A stretch of DNA of 64,000 bases from Rhodanobacteraceae bacterium. Lineage in GTDB: Bacteria > Pseudomonadota > Gammaproteobacteria > Xanthomonadales > SZUA-5. Position 1 is the first letter of the stretch. Each line of letters starts with the position of its first letter. The DNA is taken from assembly GCA_016717705.1 (NCBI GenBank), contig JADKFD010000003.1, positions 124,001 to 188,000 of the forward strand, in the 5' to 3' direction. Under the pieces are notes generated by a model, which was not told the DNA's origin, made no database searches, and was given only the letters and a program-made list of their open reading frames with translations. This document shows, one piece after another, positions 1-10,849 of this stretch. The position numbers and the translations under genes are program-made.

Positions 1-435
1 CACCGCCAGATTGCCGGCATCCTCAAGGAAGCCGATATCGTGCGCATGTCCGCGGAAGCGCAGCTCGAACGCGGCGTCACCAGCGTATTTTTCCCGCACG
101 GCCTGGGGCATTTCCTCGGACTGCAGGTGCATGACGTCGGCGGCTTCCAGCGCGACGAGAGCGGTGGATTCATCGAGCGGCCTGTCGGGCACCCGTATCT
201 GCGGCTGACGCGCAAGCTCGAAGCCGGGCACGTGGTGACCATCGAACCCGGCATCTATTTCATCCCGATGCTGCTCGCCAAGCTGCGCGAATCGGCCGAC
301 GCCCAGTCCATCAACTGGAATCAGGTCGAGGCGCTGCTGCCTTTTGGCGGCATTCGCATCGAGGACGATGTGCATGTCACGCGTGGCGCCCCGGAGAACC
401 TGACCCGCGACGCGTTCCGGGCGGTGGATGCGTAG
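1..435 (+). CDS. pepQ: Xaa-Pro dipeptidase, C-terminal part (5' end outside window)
   Basis: This is the C-terminal 144 codons of an M24B metallopeptidase that cleaves Xaa-Pro dipeptides in the cytoplasm. The open frame runs in from base 1. Visible family blocks are HGLGHFLGLQVHD, carrying metal- and substrate-binding histidines, EPGIYFIP with a metal-ligand glutamate, and a terminal GGIRIEDDVHVT block with another ligand glutamate. The pita-bread fold and two-metal site are family knowledge. The TAG stop at 433-435 lies inside the first bases of a hairpin repeat (GTAGGAGC), so the repeat provides the stop codon. The 144 codons would be about a third of a typical ~440-residue PepQ. Assignment is firm; the substrate is inferred from the family. 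Confidence 0.93.
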   Translation, partial: HRQIAGILKEADIVRMSAEAQLERGVTSVFFPHGLGHFLGLQVHDVGGFQRDESGGFIERPVGHPYLRLTRKLEAGHVVTIEPGIYFIPMLLAKLRESADAQSINWNQVEALLPFGGIRIEDDVHVTRGAPENLTRDAFRAVDA

Positions 436-503
436 GAGCGACGTGTACGTCGCGACCGACGAACTCGCCGCATCACCGATCGCGACGCACGCGTCGCTCC
501 TAC
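432..503. repeat. Inverted pair of GTAGGAGCGACG hairpin repeats
   Basis: Two copies of a short repeat face each other. GTAGGAGCGACGTGTACGTC starts at 432 and its complement ends at CGTCGCTCCTAC (503), with about 20 bases between. Each copy can also fold on itself through ACGTGTACGT. The same family recurs at 23408-23483 and 35499-35570. It overlaps the pepQ stop codon. Confidence 0.85.
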
Positions 504-510
504 CACGCAA

Positions 511-530
511 ACGGGGCCCTGAGGCCCCGT
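511..530 (-). terminator. Hairpin, possible terminator for the VWA gene
   Basis: ACGGGGCC and GGCCCCGT pair around a 4-base loop, followed on the minus strand by a short T run (TTTG). It lies 20 bases beyond the stop of the minus-strand lipoprotein gene. The T run is weak, so function is uncertain. Confidence 0.5.
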
Positions 531-549
531 TCGTCACCCGCGCGACGTC

Positions 550-2343
550 TTATTTCGCAACCGCAATTTGCGCCGGCGCCTCGCCGTTGATCGCCGCCGC
601 CTTGCCGATCAGTTCGACCAGTTCGGCATTCATGCCATAGGGATCGCGACCGAGGTGCGCTTGCGCCAGCGCGGCGATCGCCGCGTAATCGTAGCCATCC
701 AGATATTTGCCGCCACGCAGCGCCTCGCCGAAGGCTGCCACGGCCGCGGCAAACTGCAGTTGCGCCGAACCCGCTCCGATCTCACGCGGGCGGGCGACCG
801 CCTGCTCGATCAAGCGACTCTGGTCCTGGTCGGGCTTCTTGTAGCGCAGCTTCAGGAAGGCAATCTCGTTGCCGGCTGCCTTGGCCTGGTCGTTCGCTGC
901 GTAACGCAGTGGCGGCAGGCGCGTTGCCTGTGACCCGACCGGCGTCAGCTCGTACAGCGCAGTGACCGTATGGCCGGCGCCGATCTCGCCGGCATCCACC
1001 GCGTCGTTGTTGAAATCCTCGCGCGCCAGCATGCGGTTTTCGTAGCCGATCAAGCGATATTCGGCGACCACCGCCGGGTTGAATTCGATCTGGATCTTGA
1101 CGTCCTTGGCGATGGTCAGCAGGTTGGCGCCCAGTTCCTTGACCAGCACCTTGCGCGCCTCGCGCTCGCTGTCGATGTAGGCGTGGTTGCCATTGCCCAG
1201 ATCCGCCAGGCGCTCGGCGACTTCATCGTTGTAGTTGCCCTGACCGAAGCCGAGCGTGGTCAGCGCGATGCCGCTCTTGCGTTCGCGCGTGACCAGGTCC
1301 TCCAGGTCCTGCTGATCGACCAGACCGACATTGAAGTCGCCGTCGGTGGCCAGGATCACGCGATTGACGCCGCCGTCGACGAACTGCTCGCGCGCCACCT
1401 GGTAAGCCAGCTGGATGCCCTCGCCACCGTTGGTCGAACCGCCGGCTTCCAGCGCGGCCAACGAGGCGAGGATGGTCGCCTTGTCGCTGCCCTTGGTTGC
1501 CGGCAGCACCAGACCCGCGGCACCGGCATAGACGACGATGGCGATGGTGTCCTGCGGGCGCATCTGCTCGACCACCATGCCCAGCGCGGTCTTCACCAGC
1601 GGCAGCTTGTTCGGTTCCATCATCGAACCGGAGACGTCCAGCAGGAACACCAGATTGCTCGCCGGCAGCTGGGCGAACGGCACCTCATAGCCCTTCAGAC
1701 CGACCTGCAGCAGCCAGCGGTCGGCATTCCACGGCGCCTTGGCCAACTCGGTGCTGACGGTGAACGGCTGATCCACGCTGTCCGGCGTCGGATACTGGTA
1801 GTCGAAGTAGTTGATGAACTCCTCGATGCGCACCGCATCGCTCGGCGGCAGCTGGCCCTGGTCGAGGAAACGCCGCGCGTTGCTGTAGGCACCGGTATCG
1901 ACGTCGATCGAGAAGGTCGATACCGGGGTTTCCGCCGCGGCGATGACCGGGTTCGGCGCCAGGTCGGCGTAGCGTTCGGTATCGGTCGGCTGGTCGATGC
2001 CGGCGCGGTTGGGCGGGCCGGCCGGCGGCGACGCCGGGGCGATCATGCCGGTGGCTACCGACTGCTGGGCCGATATGGCATCGGCAACCATCGGCGCTGG
2101 CGCCACCGCTGGCTGGCTCGTGGGCTTGAGCGCCAACTGGTTCTGCGCTTCACGCTTGGGCATTGCTGCGCCGCTGGTCGACACCTTGCTTGCATCTGCC
2201 TCTTCCGCAATCCGGGTGCGCTCAGGCTGTTCCTTGCGCTGGGCGGCGCCGACTTCCGGCGTCGCCGAATTGCGCGCACAGGCGCCGAGTGCAAGGGCGC
2301 CGGCTATGGCCAATACCAGCGGCAGGGGACGAATGGTGATCAT
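550..2343 (-). CDS. VWA-domain lipoprotein (YfbK-like)
   Basis: A 597-residue lipoprotein of the YfbK type. The chosen ATG (2343) gives a clean signal peptide with lipobox LALGAC and lipidated Cys22; an upstream in-frame start would add 17 residues that are not signal-like. A Pro/Ala-rich linker runs to about residue 125. It is followed by the N-terminal domain typical of this family (about 130-200, with STFSIDVDTGAYSNARRFL). A von Willebrand A domain then begins near 230 with MIDAS motif DVSGS (236-240), and the C-terminal third matches the extra domain usually found with YfbK. It should bind a divalent metal and a protein ligand at the periplasmic face of a membrane. The partner is unknown. 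Confidence in family is high, in role low. Confidence 0.88.
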   Translation of the reverse strand: MITIRPLPLVLAIAGALALGACARNSATPEVGAAQRKEQPERTRIAEEADASKVSTSGAAMPKREAQNQLALKPTSQPAVAPAPMVADAISAQQSVATGMIAPASPPAGPPNRAGIDQPTDTERYADLAPNPVIAAAETPVSTFSIDVDTGAYSNARRFLDQGQLPPSDAVRIEEFINYFDYQYPTPDSVDQPFTVSTELAKAPWNADRWLLQVGLKGYEVPFAQLPASNLVFLLDVSGSMMEPNKLPLVKTALGMVVEQMRPQDTIAIVVYAGAAGLVLPATKGSDKATILASLAALEAGGSTNGGEGIQLAYQVAREQFVDGGVNRVILATDGDFNVGLVDQQDLEDLVTRERKSGIALTTLGFGQGNYNDEVAERLADLGNGNHAYIDSEREARKVLVKELGANLLTIAKDVKIQIEFNPAVVAEYRLIGYENRMLAREDFNNDAVDAGEIGAGHTVTALYELTPVGSQATRLPPLRYAANDQAKAAGNEIAFLKLRYKKPDQDQSRLIEQAVARPREIGAGSAQLQFAAAVAAFGEALRGGKYLDGYDYAAIAALAQAHLGRDPYGMNAELVELIGKAAAINGEAPAQIAVAK

Positions 2344-2435
2344 GGCGGCATTCCTCGAGGGTCGAGCCGGTCGATCTGACCGGTGTGCAGGCAATAACGC
2401 CCCGACGCCACGAATGGGGTTAAGGACTTGAAGCC

Positions 2436-2581
2436 CTGGGTAAGCCGGGCGCGCGCATCCTTGGGCTCCGCCAACGCTGCAGGGCGGTTACGCGCGACGT
2501 TCGCCGCTCTGGTAGGCCGGGCACGCGCGTCCTTGGGCTTCGCCAATGCTGGGGGGTGGTTACGCGCGACGCCCGGCGCTC
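2436..2581. repeat. Two-copy tandem repeat of about 73 bp
   Basis: Copy 1 (about 2436-2508) and copy 2 (about 2509-2581) share TAAGCCGGGCGCGCGCATCC / TAGGCCGGGCACGCGCGTCC, then CTTGGGCT-CGCCAA-GCTG and GGTTACGCGCGACG. They differ by scattered substitutions. The repeats lie upstream of the VWA gene and before a GC-rich dispersed repeat. No gene is seen in 2344-2753. Confidence 0.75.
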
Positions 2582-2591
2582 TTGCGTCAGC

Positions 2592-2672
2592 GCGACGAAA
2601 AGCCGCGGCCGCCGGCGCGATCCAACCTTGATGCGCCAGTCAACACCGCGCGCGCCGGAGCCGCGCTACGTC
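2592..2672. repeat. GC-rich dispersed repeat, copy 1
   Basis: The segment contains AAAAGCCGCGGCCGCCGGCGC and ends CGCGCCGGAGCCGCGCTACG. The two ends are imperfect inverted complements. Related copies are at 52195-52287 and 53806-53900. Confidence 0.65.
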
Positions 2673-2753
2673 GGAGTCCCCGGCACAACTTGCGACCCGC
2701 AACAGAAGCCCACCCGATTAGACTGGAACACTGATTCACAGGAGCCATCCGTC

Positions 2754-3365
2754 ATGCCGCATCTGCATCGCTCGCTGTGGCCGGTTGCCGCATTCACCCT
2801 GGCCTATCTGACCGCCGCCGTGATCGGCGTGATCGTCACCGGCAACCGCGAGTTCGTGTTCTACCTGGTGGTGATGGCGGTGCTGATCGGCGTGGTGCTG
2901 TACGTCCATGCGCGCGTCAAGCTGTCCAATGGCTTGCTCTGGGCACTGTCGATATGGGGTGCCCTGCACATGGCGGGTGGACTGGTGCGATTACCGCCGG
3001 GCTGGCCATACGACGGGCCGCACGCAGTGCTCTACAGCTGGTGGCTGATCCCCGATTTGCTCAAGTACGACCAGATCGTGCACGCCTATGGATTCGGCGT
3101 CACCACCTGGGTGTGCTGGCATGGCCTGTCCAGCGCGGCCGCAACAGTCGGCGGCAAATTGCAGCCCACCTTCGGCGTACTCACCATTTGCGCCGCCGCC
3201 GGCATGGGATTTGGCGCCGCGAATGAAATCGTCGAGTTCATCGCCGTGCTGACCATCCCCAACACCAACGTCGGCGGCTACGAGAACACCGGCTGGGATC
3301 TGGTGTCGAACTTCGCCGGCAGCGTGATCGCGGCGGTGGCGATACGGTGGCAAGCAAGCCACTGA
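2754..3365 (+). CDS. DUF2238-like (YjdF-type) integral membrane protein
   Basis: A 203-residue, very hydrophobic protein with about five or six membrane segments. The ATG at 2754 follows ACAGGAG and opens directly into a transmembrane helix; a longer in-frame extension upstream runs through repeat DNA and was rejected. Conserved-looking blocks are WGALHMAGGL, YDQIVHAYGFG and GMGFGAANEIVEF. The acidic and His residues placed in membrane helices are the pattern I associate with the DUF2238/YjdF family. Function is unknown. It stands alone: the gene to its left is divergent, and 3366-3829 to its right is non-coding. Confidence 0.75.
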   Translation: MPHLHRSLWPVAAFTLAYLTAAVIGVIVTGNREFVFYLVVMAVLIGVVLYVHARVKLSNGLLWALSIWGALHMAGGLVRLPPGWPYDGPHAVLYSWWLIPDLLKYDQIVHAYGFGVTTWVCWHGLSSAAATVGGKLQPTFGVLTICAAAGMGFGAANEIVEFIAVLTIPNTNVGGYENTGWDLVSNFAGSVIAAVAIRWQASH

Positions 3366-3571
3366 GACATGCTACGCCGCTGCTGTCGCTCCTCGTAGAG
3401 CGGAGCTTCCTCAGCTGCTGTGGCATTGCACCCGCGCTGGATTCGCGCGCCCGGATCAGAAGCGCATGGCAGATTGAAAGTCCAAACCTCAATCGCTGAT
3501 TCAATTTCGCGGGTCAACATGTAGGGCAGAACCCGCGCATCGAAAAACAACGGTAATGCCGATGTCCACCC

Positions 3572-3702
3572 GCGCGGATTCCGCCGACCGGGTCGCGACA
3601 CAGCACTGTCCGCTGTGCCGTGCGCGTGGCGGTGGATTCCCCACGATGACGCGTGTGCAGGATCCACCTTACGTCGGGCGGGAATACGCCTTACGCGGGT
3701 TG
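3572..3702 (+). repeat. Dispersed ~125-bp repeat, copy A
   Basis: It starts GCGCGGATTCCGCCGACCGG and ends AATACGCCTTACGCGGGTTG. Copy B (45837-45956) and an inverted copy C (7843-7966) align along most of the length with substitutions and small gaps. No protein is plausible across it. The remaining bases of 3366-3829 hold only a degenerate GTAGAGCGGAGCTT hairpin near 3393. Confidence 0.7.
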
Positions 3703-3829
3703 CCAAAGCTCGCGACTCGACTCGATCCGCACAAACAACTCGACTGTTCTTGGGGATCGGACTTGTACACGATCAGCGTTTGCTCGCGGAACGGGGAACG
3801 CCAGGCAGTCACCGGTTTCGCCGGCGCAC

Positions 3830-5122
3830 CTACTCGAAGCCGTTGGCAAACAACGGCGGGTCCAGGCATTGCCACTTGGTGATTCGGGGCGACTGCAACG
3901 CGCCGGCACTCAAGAAAGCGCCGGTGGCATAGAGCGCCTTGCCGCTGCCATCGTCGTACTCGGCCAATGCGTAGATTTCGCCGTTGACGCCGTTCAGTGG
4001 ACCGCTTCCCAGGGGCTCCCATGAGGCGCCGTTCCAGCGCCCGATGTTGCGCAAATTGACGCCAGGAATGTTGGGATTGGTGCTCGGTGCGCTGCTCAGA
4101 TCTCCGGCGGCAAAGAGGGCCGGGCCGTTGCCGGGGTCGATCACCTCGAGCGCGTAGACGCCAAGTCCATTGAAGCCATCGCGCATTTCCAGCCACTGCA
4201 GAAAGCGATTGCGGCCAACGCGATTGAGTGGATTCAGCGATAGCGTGAACTGTCCGCCGATACGCAACGGCGACGACCCAGCTTCTTCGTCGAAGGCCGT
4301 AACGGCGCGCACCACGCTGTTCACACCGAAGTTGACATTGCCCCAGGTGCTGCCATTCCAGCGGGCGATATGCCCGTAGTTGAGGTATTGCGGCGTGCCG
4401 AGACTCAGGTCCACGCCGCCGGCATCGGTGAAAAAGCCCCCAACGAACAACTGCTGCGTCTGGTTGTGCAGCATCGGCCGCAACGCACGAACTTCACAAG
4501 TGGCGATCAGGGTTTCGCAGGTGACGCCACCGCCGACACCACTCCAGTCGCTGCCGTTCCATCGCGCAATGCGATTGACGGTCTGCCCGCCCGCTTCCAG
4601 AAAGCGCCCGCCGACGTAGAGTTGCGAACCGCTGCCATCGTTGTGCACGGCCAACGCATGAACGGGCCCGCTGGTGCCCGCACCGAGTGGCTGCCAACTG
4701 CTGCCATTCCAGCGTGCGATGTGGTTGCCGGGTGCGCCGGAGCCGGTGTTGAAACGTCCGCCGGCGTAGAGCTTCGCGCCGGTGCCGTCATCATAGAACG
4801 CCAGTGCATAGACCTCATCGCTGAGACCCGCACCCAACGCGTGCCAAGCGCTGCCGTCCCATCGCGCGACGCGACTGGCGGGCTGGGTAAAGCCGCCACC
4901 CACGTACAATGACGAGCCGTTGACGTCGGTGTGCGTGGTCAGGGCAAACCCGAAACCATCCAGTCCACGGCCGACGAAATCGGCGCGCCAGTCGCACTGC
5001 GCGAGAGCCGGCGAAAGTCCCAGCAGGCCTGACCAAATGGCAGCAGCAAACCAGCTGGTTCTCGTGATCAAGGATTTGGTCCTTGCGCCCGGGAGTTCGA
5101 CGGATGGTAGCCCGAGCAGCAT
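3830..5122 (-). CDS. Secreted repeat protein, beta-propeller-like
   Basis: A 430-residue exported protein. The ATG at 5122 gives a signal peptide ending SPALAQ; the frame stays open upstream, but that sequence is not signal-like. After it come about seven units of roughly 50-60 residues. Each follows the pattern ARWNGSSW-PLG-G, V-ALAV-DDG-G, LYVGGRF, which resembles Kelch or delta-60 type propeller blades and implies an extracellular binding domain. The last residues are DPPLFANGFE. I recall short tails ending in NGFE or DGFE on other secreted proteins of this order, which would suggest a sorting tag, but I cannot verify that here. The gene is divergent from the kinase at 5383, so the pair could share a control region. 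Ligand and role are unknown. Confidence 0.75.
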   Translation of the reverse strand: MLLGLPSVELPGARTKSLITRTSWFAAAIWSGLLGLSPALAQCDWRADFVGRGLDGFGFALTTHTDVNGSSLYVGGGFTQPASRVARWDGSAWHALGAGLSDEVYALAFYDDGTGAKLYAGGRFNTGSGAPGNHIARWNGSSWQPLGAGTSGPVHALAVHNDGSGSQLYVGGRFLEAGGQTVNRIARWNGSDWSGVGGGVTCETLIATCEVRALRPMLHNQTQQLFVGGFFTDAGGVDLSLGTPQYLNYGHIARWNGSTWGNVNFGVNSVVRAVTAFDEEAGSSPLRIGGQFTLSLNPLNRVGRNRFLQWLEMRDGFNGLGVYALEVIDPGNGPALFAAGDLSSAPSTNPNIPGVNLRNIGRWNGASWEPLGSGPLNGVNGEIYALAEYDDGSGKALYATGAFLSAGALQSPRITKWQCLDPPLFANGFE

Positions 5123-5382
5123 GCGGTGAAAATAGCGAACCGCGTCGTTCGCGATGATTCCCCTCGACTGGCGCGATCGATGCGGCTCGCTTCGCTCATA
5201 ACTCGGCGAGCGCAGCGAAGCAATCCAGTGACGAACCCTGGTTTCCCGCTCACCGGATCGATGCACCGCAGAAACGCTGGATGGCTTCGTCTCTGCGCTC
5301 CTCGCAATGCCAAGGTTCACGGTTCGTGCGTCCGCACTGGGGTCGATTAGACTACGCCCCGACCGCTACGGAGCCAGGCGCG

Positions 5383-7737
5383 TTGGATCCCACCCTCGAA
5401 ACCGCTGCGAATCGGCTGCTCATTCAGGCATTGCAACACGCTCCTGCCGAGCGCGCGAGCTGGGTGCGCGGGCAATCGGCCCCTGTTGCGGTCATCGAGT
5501 GCGTACTCCGCCAGTTGCGGCTGGCTGAAGTCACCGCTGAAAGCCCGGCGACTGCACCTCAATTCGACGCTGCGCCGTCTGCGGATTTACCCAGGCCTGG
5601 CGCCCGGCTGGGTGCGTGGGAACTCATCCGCGAACTCGACGCTGGCGGCATGGGCGTCGTCTACCTGGCGCGGCGAGCCGATCAGAGTTACGACAAACAG
5701 GTGGCGATCAAGTTCGTCCGCGTCGATCCCATGCTGCCGGCGTGGATGCGTGCCGACCTGATTGCGCGCTTCGAGAACGAGCGGCGCCTTCTGGCGCGCC
5801 TCGACCATCCGCACATCGCGCGTATTCTCGATGGTGGTCGCAGCCAGGCCGGCGTACCGTATCTGGTGATGGAGTTCGTCGATGGCGATTCGCTGACGGA
5901 ATATTGCAATCGCGGCGGACTCGATATTCCGGCGCGGCTGGCCTTGTTCCGTCGCGTGTGCGAGGCGGTTCAAGCGGCGCACCGACATCTGATCGTGCAC
6001 CGCGACATCAAGCCGCAGAACATTCTGGTCGATCGCGAGGGCGAGCCGCGCCTGCTCGATTTCGGCATTGCGCGCCTGCTCGCGGAGGGTGGCGGCGACG
6101 AAATGCAGACCACCGGCATGGCGATGACGCCGACTTATGCCAGCCCTGAACAGTTGCGCGGCGAACCGCTGACGACGGCTTCCGATGTGTATTCGCTGGG
6201 CGTGGTGCTGTTCGAGTTGCTCAGCGGCACGCGACCTTACGAACTGGCGGGATTGAGCCCCGCCGAAAGTGAACGCCTGGTCTGCGAGACCACGCCGCCG
6301 ACCTTGCGGCGCGCGCTGACGCAGGGCGAGTTGGCGCCGCAGGAACGCGAGGCGCGCACGCGCGCGGTGCGCGGTGACCTCGAGCGTCTCGTCGCCCAGG
6401 CGCTGCACAAGGATCCTTTGCTGCGGTATGGATCGGCCCAGGCGCTTGCCGACGATGTTGGGCGCTACCTGTCGGGAATGCCGGTGCTGGCGCATCCGGA
6501 TTCGCTCTCCTATCGAGCCAGCAAGTTCTTGCGGCGACACAAGTTCGGCAGCGCAGCGGCGGCGGTCGCGCTGGTCCTGCTGCTGACCGCCGGGTCGATC
6601 GCCGCCTGGCAATGGCGCGAGGCCACCGGTGCGGCGCAGGACACGACTCAGGTCAACGCCTTCCTGCTCGACATCATGCGGGTTTCCAACCCCTACGCCA
6701 GCGGCTCGGAGATCACGCTGGCGCAGGCGCTCGACGAGGCCAGCGCGCTGGTAGATCAGCGCTTCAGTGGAAGACCCGACCTGGCCGTCGGCATCCGTAC
6801 GGCATTGGGCGAAAGCTTGTTCGCACGCTATCGCCTGGACGCGGCCGAAGCGCAGTTGCGTCGGGCGACTGCCGACGGCGAGCGCTTGTTCGGGCGCGAC
6901 GACATTCGCACCGTGCAGGCCTTGGCGACGCTTGCCAGCGTGGTCAAGGAGAGTAACCGCATCGACGATGCGCAGGCGCTGTTCGACGATGCGCTGGCGC
7001 GGCTGGAGCGGGCCGGCCATGCCGGGGATCCGCTATACGCCAGCGTGCTCAACGACCTCGGCGTGATGCACCTGTTGAACGAGAACTTCGAGACTGCACG
7101 GAAGTATCTCGAACGTGCGCTTGCCGTCGCTGCGGGAGCCACCGAGGAGCGCGCGCGCACGGTGGCCAATCTGGCCCAAGCGTCACGCGGTGTGGGTGAT
7201 CTTGACCGCGCCGAGGCGCTCTATCGCGAAGCACAGCCTATTCTGCAATCGCTTTACCCGGACGGCGGACCGCACCTGGCGGTGTTGCTCAACAACCGCG
7301 CGCGTCTGGCGTGGGAGCGCGATCGCCCGGAAGAGGCGATCGATTTGCAGAAGCAGGCGGTCGCCATGCACCAGCGCTCATTCCGTGGCGATCACGTGAT
7401 GATTCTGGTGCCGATGACCAATCTGGCCCGGATGGCGCTGGACGTGGGCGACACCGCAGTGGGCGTCGAATGGGCTGATCAGGCGGTCGCCATGGCGGAT
7501 CGTTTGTACGCGCAGGCGGCGCATCCGTATCAGATCAACGCGCTGGCCGCGCTGGTGGAGGCGCGCCTCGCGCAGCAGCGTGTCGACGAGGCGATCACCA
7601 CGGCGGTGCAGATGCAAAGCGTCCTGGCGGGTCTTGACTCGGCGCCGGAATCGACCGTCCAATTTGCGGCCGACGTGGTAGAGCAGGCTTGCGCAGTCGC
7701 GACGGCGCCCAGTGGGCTGGTTTGCGAGGATCGATGA
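5383..7737 (+). CDS. Membrane Ser/Thr protein kinase with C-terminal TPR repeats
   Basis: A PknB-type (Hanks) kinase of 784 residues. The glycine loop ELDAGGMGVVYLA, ATP lysine in VAIK (about K110), catalytic HRD (D208) with KPQN, and DFG (D226) are all intact, as is the APE-like TYASPEQL. One transmembrane helix near 390-410 (VALVLLLTAGSIAAW) follows the kinase domain. The remaining ~370 residues are TPR-like, with repeated ALA-L-R-Y-EA-LF pairs of helices. I chose TTG at 5383 because GGAGCC lies 8-13 bases upstream. An ATG at 5281 is in frame but adds 34 residues of non-conserved character across a likely promoter region (TAGACTACG near 5347). Kinase in the cytoplasm with periplasmic TPRs is the usual topology of this class. 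The substrate is unknown. Confidence 0.86.
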   Translation: MDPTLETAANRLLIQALQHAPAERASWVRGQSAPVAVIECVLRQLRLAEVTAESPATAPQFDAAPSADLPRPGARLGAWELIRELDAGGMGVVYLARRADQSYDKQVAIKFVRVDPMLPAWMRADLIARFENERRLLARLDHPHIARILDGGRSQAGVPYLVMEFVDGDSLTEYCNRGGLDIPARLALFRRVCEAVQAAHRHLIVHRDIKPQNILVDREGEPRLLDFGIARLLAEGGGDEMQTTGMAMTPTYASPEQLRGEPLTTASDVYSLGVVLFELLSGTRPYELAGLSPAESERLVCETTPPTLRRALTQGELAPQEREARTRAVRGDLERLVAQALHKDPLLRYGSAQALADDVGRYLSGMPVLAHPDSLSYRASKFLRRHKFGSAAAAVALVLLLTAGSIAAWQWREATGAAQDTTQVNAFLLDIMRVSNPYASGSEITLAQALDEASALVDQRFSGRPDLAVGIRTALGESLFARYRLDAAEAQLRRATADGERLFGRDDIRTVQALATLASVVKESNRIDDAQALFDDALARLERAGHAGDPLYASVLNDLGVMHLLNENFETARKYLERALAVAAGATEERARTVANLAQASRGVGDLDRAEALYREAQPILQSLYPDGGPHLAVLLNNRARLAWERDRPEEAIDLQKQAVAMHQRSFRGDHVMILVPMTNLARMALDVGDTAVGVEWADQAVAMADRLYAQAAHPYQINALAALVEARLAQQRVDEAITTAVQMQSVLAGLDSAPESTVQFAADVVEQACAVATAPSGLVCEDR

Positions 7738-7842
7738 GGGTTTCCGCTGCGCCTTGAGAACAGGGGACAACAACAGGGACTGTCGAGTTTCGGAAATTTC
7801 CTACGCGCCATCGGGCTAATCCCTGACTGTGGCGAAGCGCCG

Positions 7843-7966
7843 AAACCCGCGCAAGGCGTGCCCCCCGGATGTTGGGTGGTACCCGCACACAGCTTCACCG
7901 TGCGGATTCCACCGATTCGCGCACATTACCGTGGGCTCGCGGCGGTCCGAACGGCGGAATCCGCGG
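7843..7966 (-). repeat. Dispersed ~125-bp repeat, copy C (inverted)
   Basis: Read on the minus strand it opens TCCGCGGATTCCGCCG and ends GCACGCCTTGCGCGGGTTT, matching copies A and B in order and spacing. It fills most of the gap between the kinase and the glutathione S-transferase; the rest (7738-7842 and 7967-8081) shows nothing recognisable. Confidence 0.6.
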
Positions 7967-8081
7967 AGATGGAACGCGGCATTTCCGTTGTCAGAAGCAG
8001 CACGTCGGATGCGGTGAGCTCGCGCACCGTATCGATCGCGAACCGGCACCAATCGATGCGGTTCGTTCCACTCAACGCATC

Positions 8082-8705
8082 CTACTCAACGCGATTGCGC
8101 CGCATCGCCGGTGCCACCTGCGGCAACTCATCGGCGCGCTGGGCAATGGCGTACAGGCGCGGCGCATTCTGCGTGAACCACGGTCGGCGCGGACTCCAGG
8201 TGCTCATCACGGCGACGTAGGCGTCGAGCATGCTCGGCTGTTCGCCGCAGAACCATGGCGACAGCGCGGCCTGATCCACCTGTTGCAAGAGTGCCTTGCG
8301 CCGCGATTTGGTCGACGCCACCAGTTCGCGCTGCGCCGTCTCATCGGCTACGTAGCGCTGCGGGAAATCGCCGTAGCTGAAGGTCGGATAGACGGTGGTC
8401 ACCAGGAACATCAGCCAGCGCAGCGCATGCAGGCGTTCGGCGCTGCCGCGCGCGGGCAATAGCCCGGCGTCGGGACAGGTCTCGTCCAGCCACAGCACGA
8501 TGGCGGCGCTTTCGGTCAGCACCTGACCGTTGTCCAGAATCAGCGTCGGCAATTGATGCAAGGGATTGGCGACGAGCAGGCGCGAATGCGAGCGCGCCTG
8601 GACTTGCTCCCAGGTCATGACCTCGCGTTCGTAGGGAACCCCCGCCCAATCGAGTGCAATTTCGGCGAGGGCGGAGCCGGTTCCCGCAGCGGCATAGAGC
8701 AGCAT
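8082..8705 (-). CDS. Glutathione S-transferase family protein
   Basis: A 207-residue soluble GST-fold protein. An N-terminal thioredoxin-like half (about 1-78) carries YAAAGTGSALAEIAL at the position of the glutathione-contact residue, then HQLPTLILDNG with the conserved cis-proline and LTESAAIVLWL with the glutathione gamma-glutamyl contact (ES). The C-terminal half is helical, with WFCGEQPSMLDAYVAVM matching the conserved N-cap/hydrophobic staple. The ATG at 8705 is preceded by GAGG at correct distance; a GTG two codons upstream is in frame. The catalytic residue cannot be assigned with certainty. Substrate unknown. Confidence 0.85.
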   Translation of the reverse strand: MLLYAAAGTGSALAEIALDWAGVPYEREVMTWEQVQARSHSRLLVANPLHQLPTLILDNGQVLTESAAIVLWLDETCPDAGLLPARGSAERLHALRWLMFLVTTVYPTFSYGDFPQRYVADETAQRELVASTKSRRKALLQQVDQAALSPWFCGEQPSMLDAYVAVMSTWSPRRPWFTQNAPRLYAIAQRADELPQVAPAMRRNRVE

Positions 8706-8718
8706 GAACACCTCACTC

Positions 8719-8897
8719 GTAGGTCACGCTGGCCCGAAGGGTCTACGTGACAATGACCGCGGCCGGTGTCACGTAGGCCCTTCGGGCCAACGTGACCTAC
8801 GGCTCGTCGTGGCCCGTGCCCGTAGGTTGGGCAGCGCTTCACCTGCTCAACACGGCAGCCGCCCGACGTTGGGCACGATGGAGCCGTGCCCAACCTA
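8719..8897. repeat. Two nested inverted repeat pairs (TCACGT / GGTTGGGCA types)
   Basis: GTAGGTCACGCTGGCCCGAA at 8719 faces GGGCCAACGTGACCTAC ending at 8800. A second pair, GTAGGTTGGGCA at 8821 and TGCCCAACCTAC ending at 8896, abuts it. They fill the gap between the convergent-spaced minus-strand genes for GST and thiC and could act as bidirectional hairpins. Confidence 0.75.
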
Positions 8898-8903
8898 CCA
8901 TTC

Positions 8904-10785
<1,882 letters not shown>

Positions 10786-10849
10786 CGTCGCGCTCCAGTG
10801 GGCAAGGACGAAGCGGTGGCGGCGGATGCGCGGCATTGGGCTGCGCACC

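Noticed and set aside
970..2379. Long open frame opposite the VWA lipoprotein gene
   Set aside because: It lies antisense to a gene with clear domains and reads as Gln/Arg/His-rich low-information sequence. High-GC codon bias produces such shadows throughout the window.
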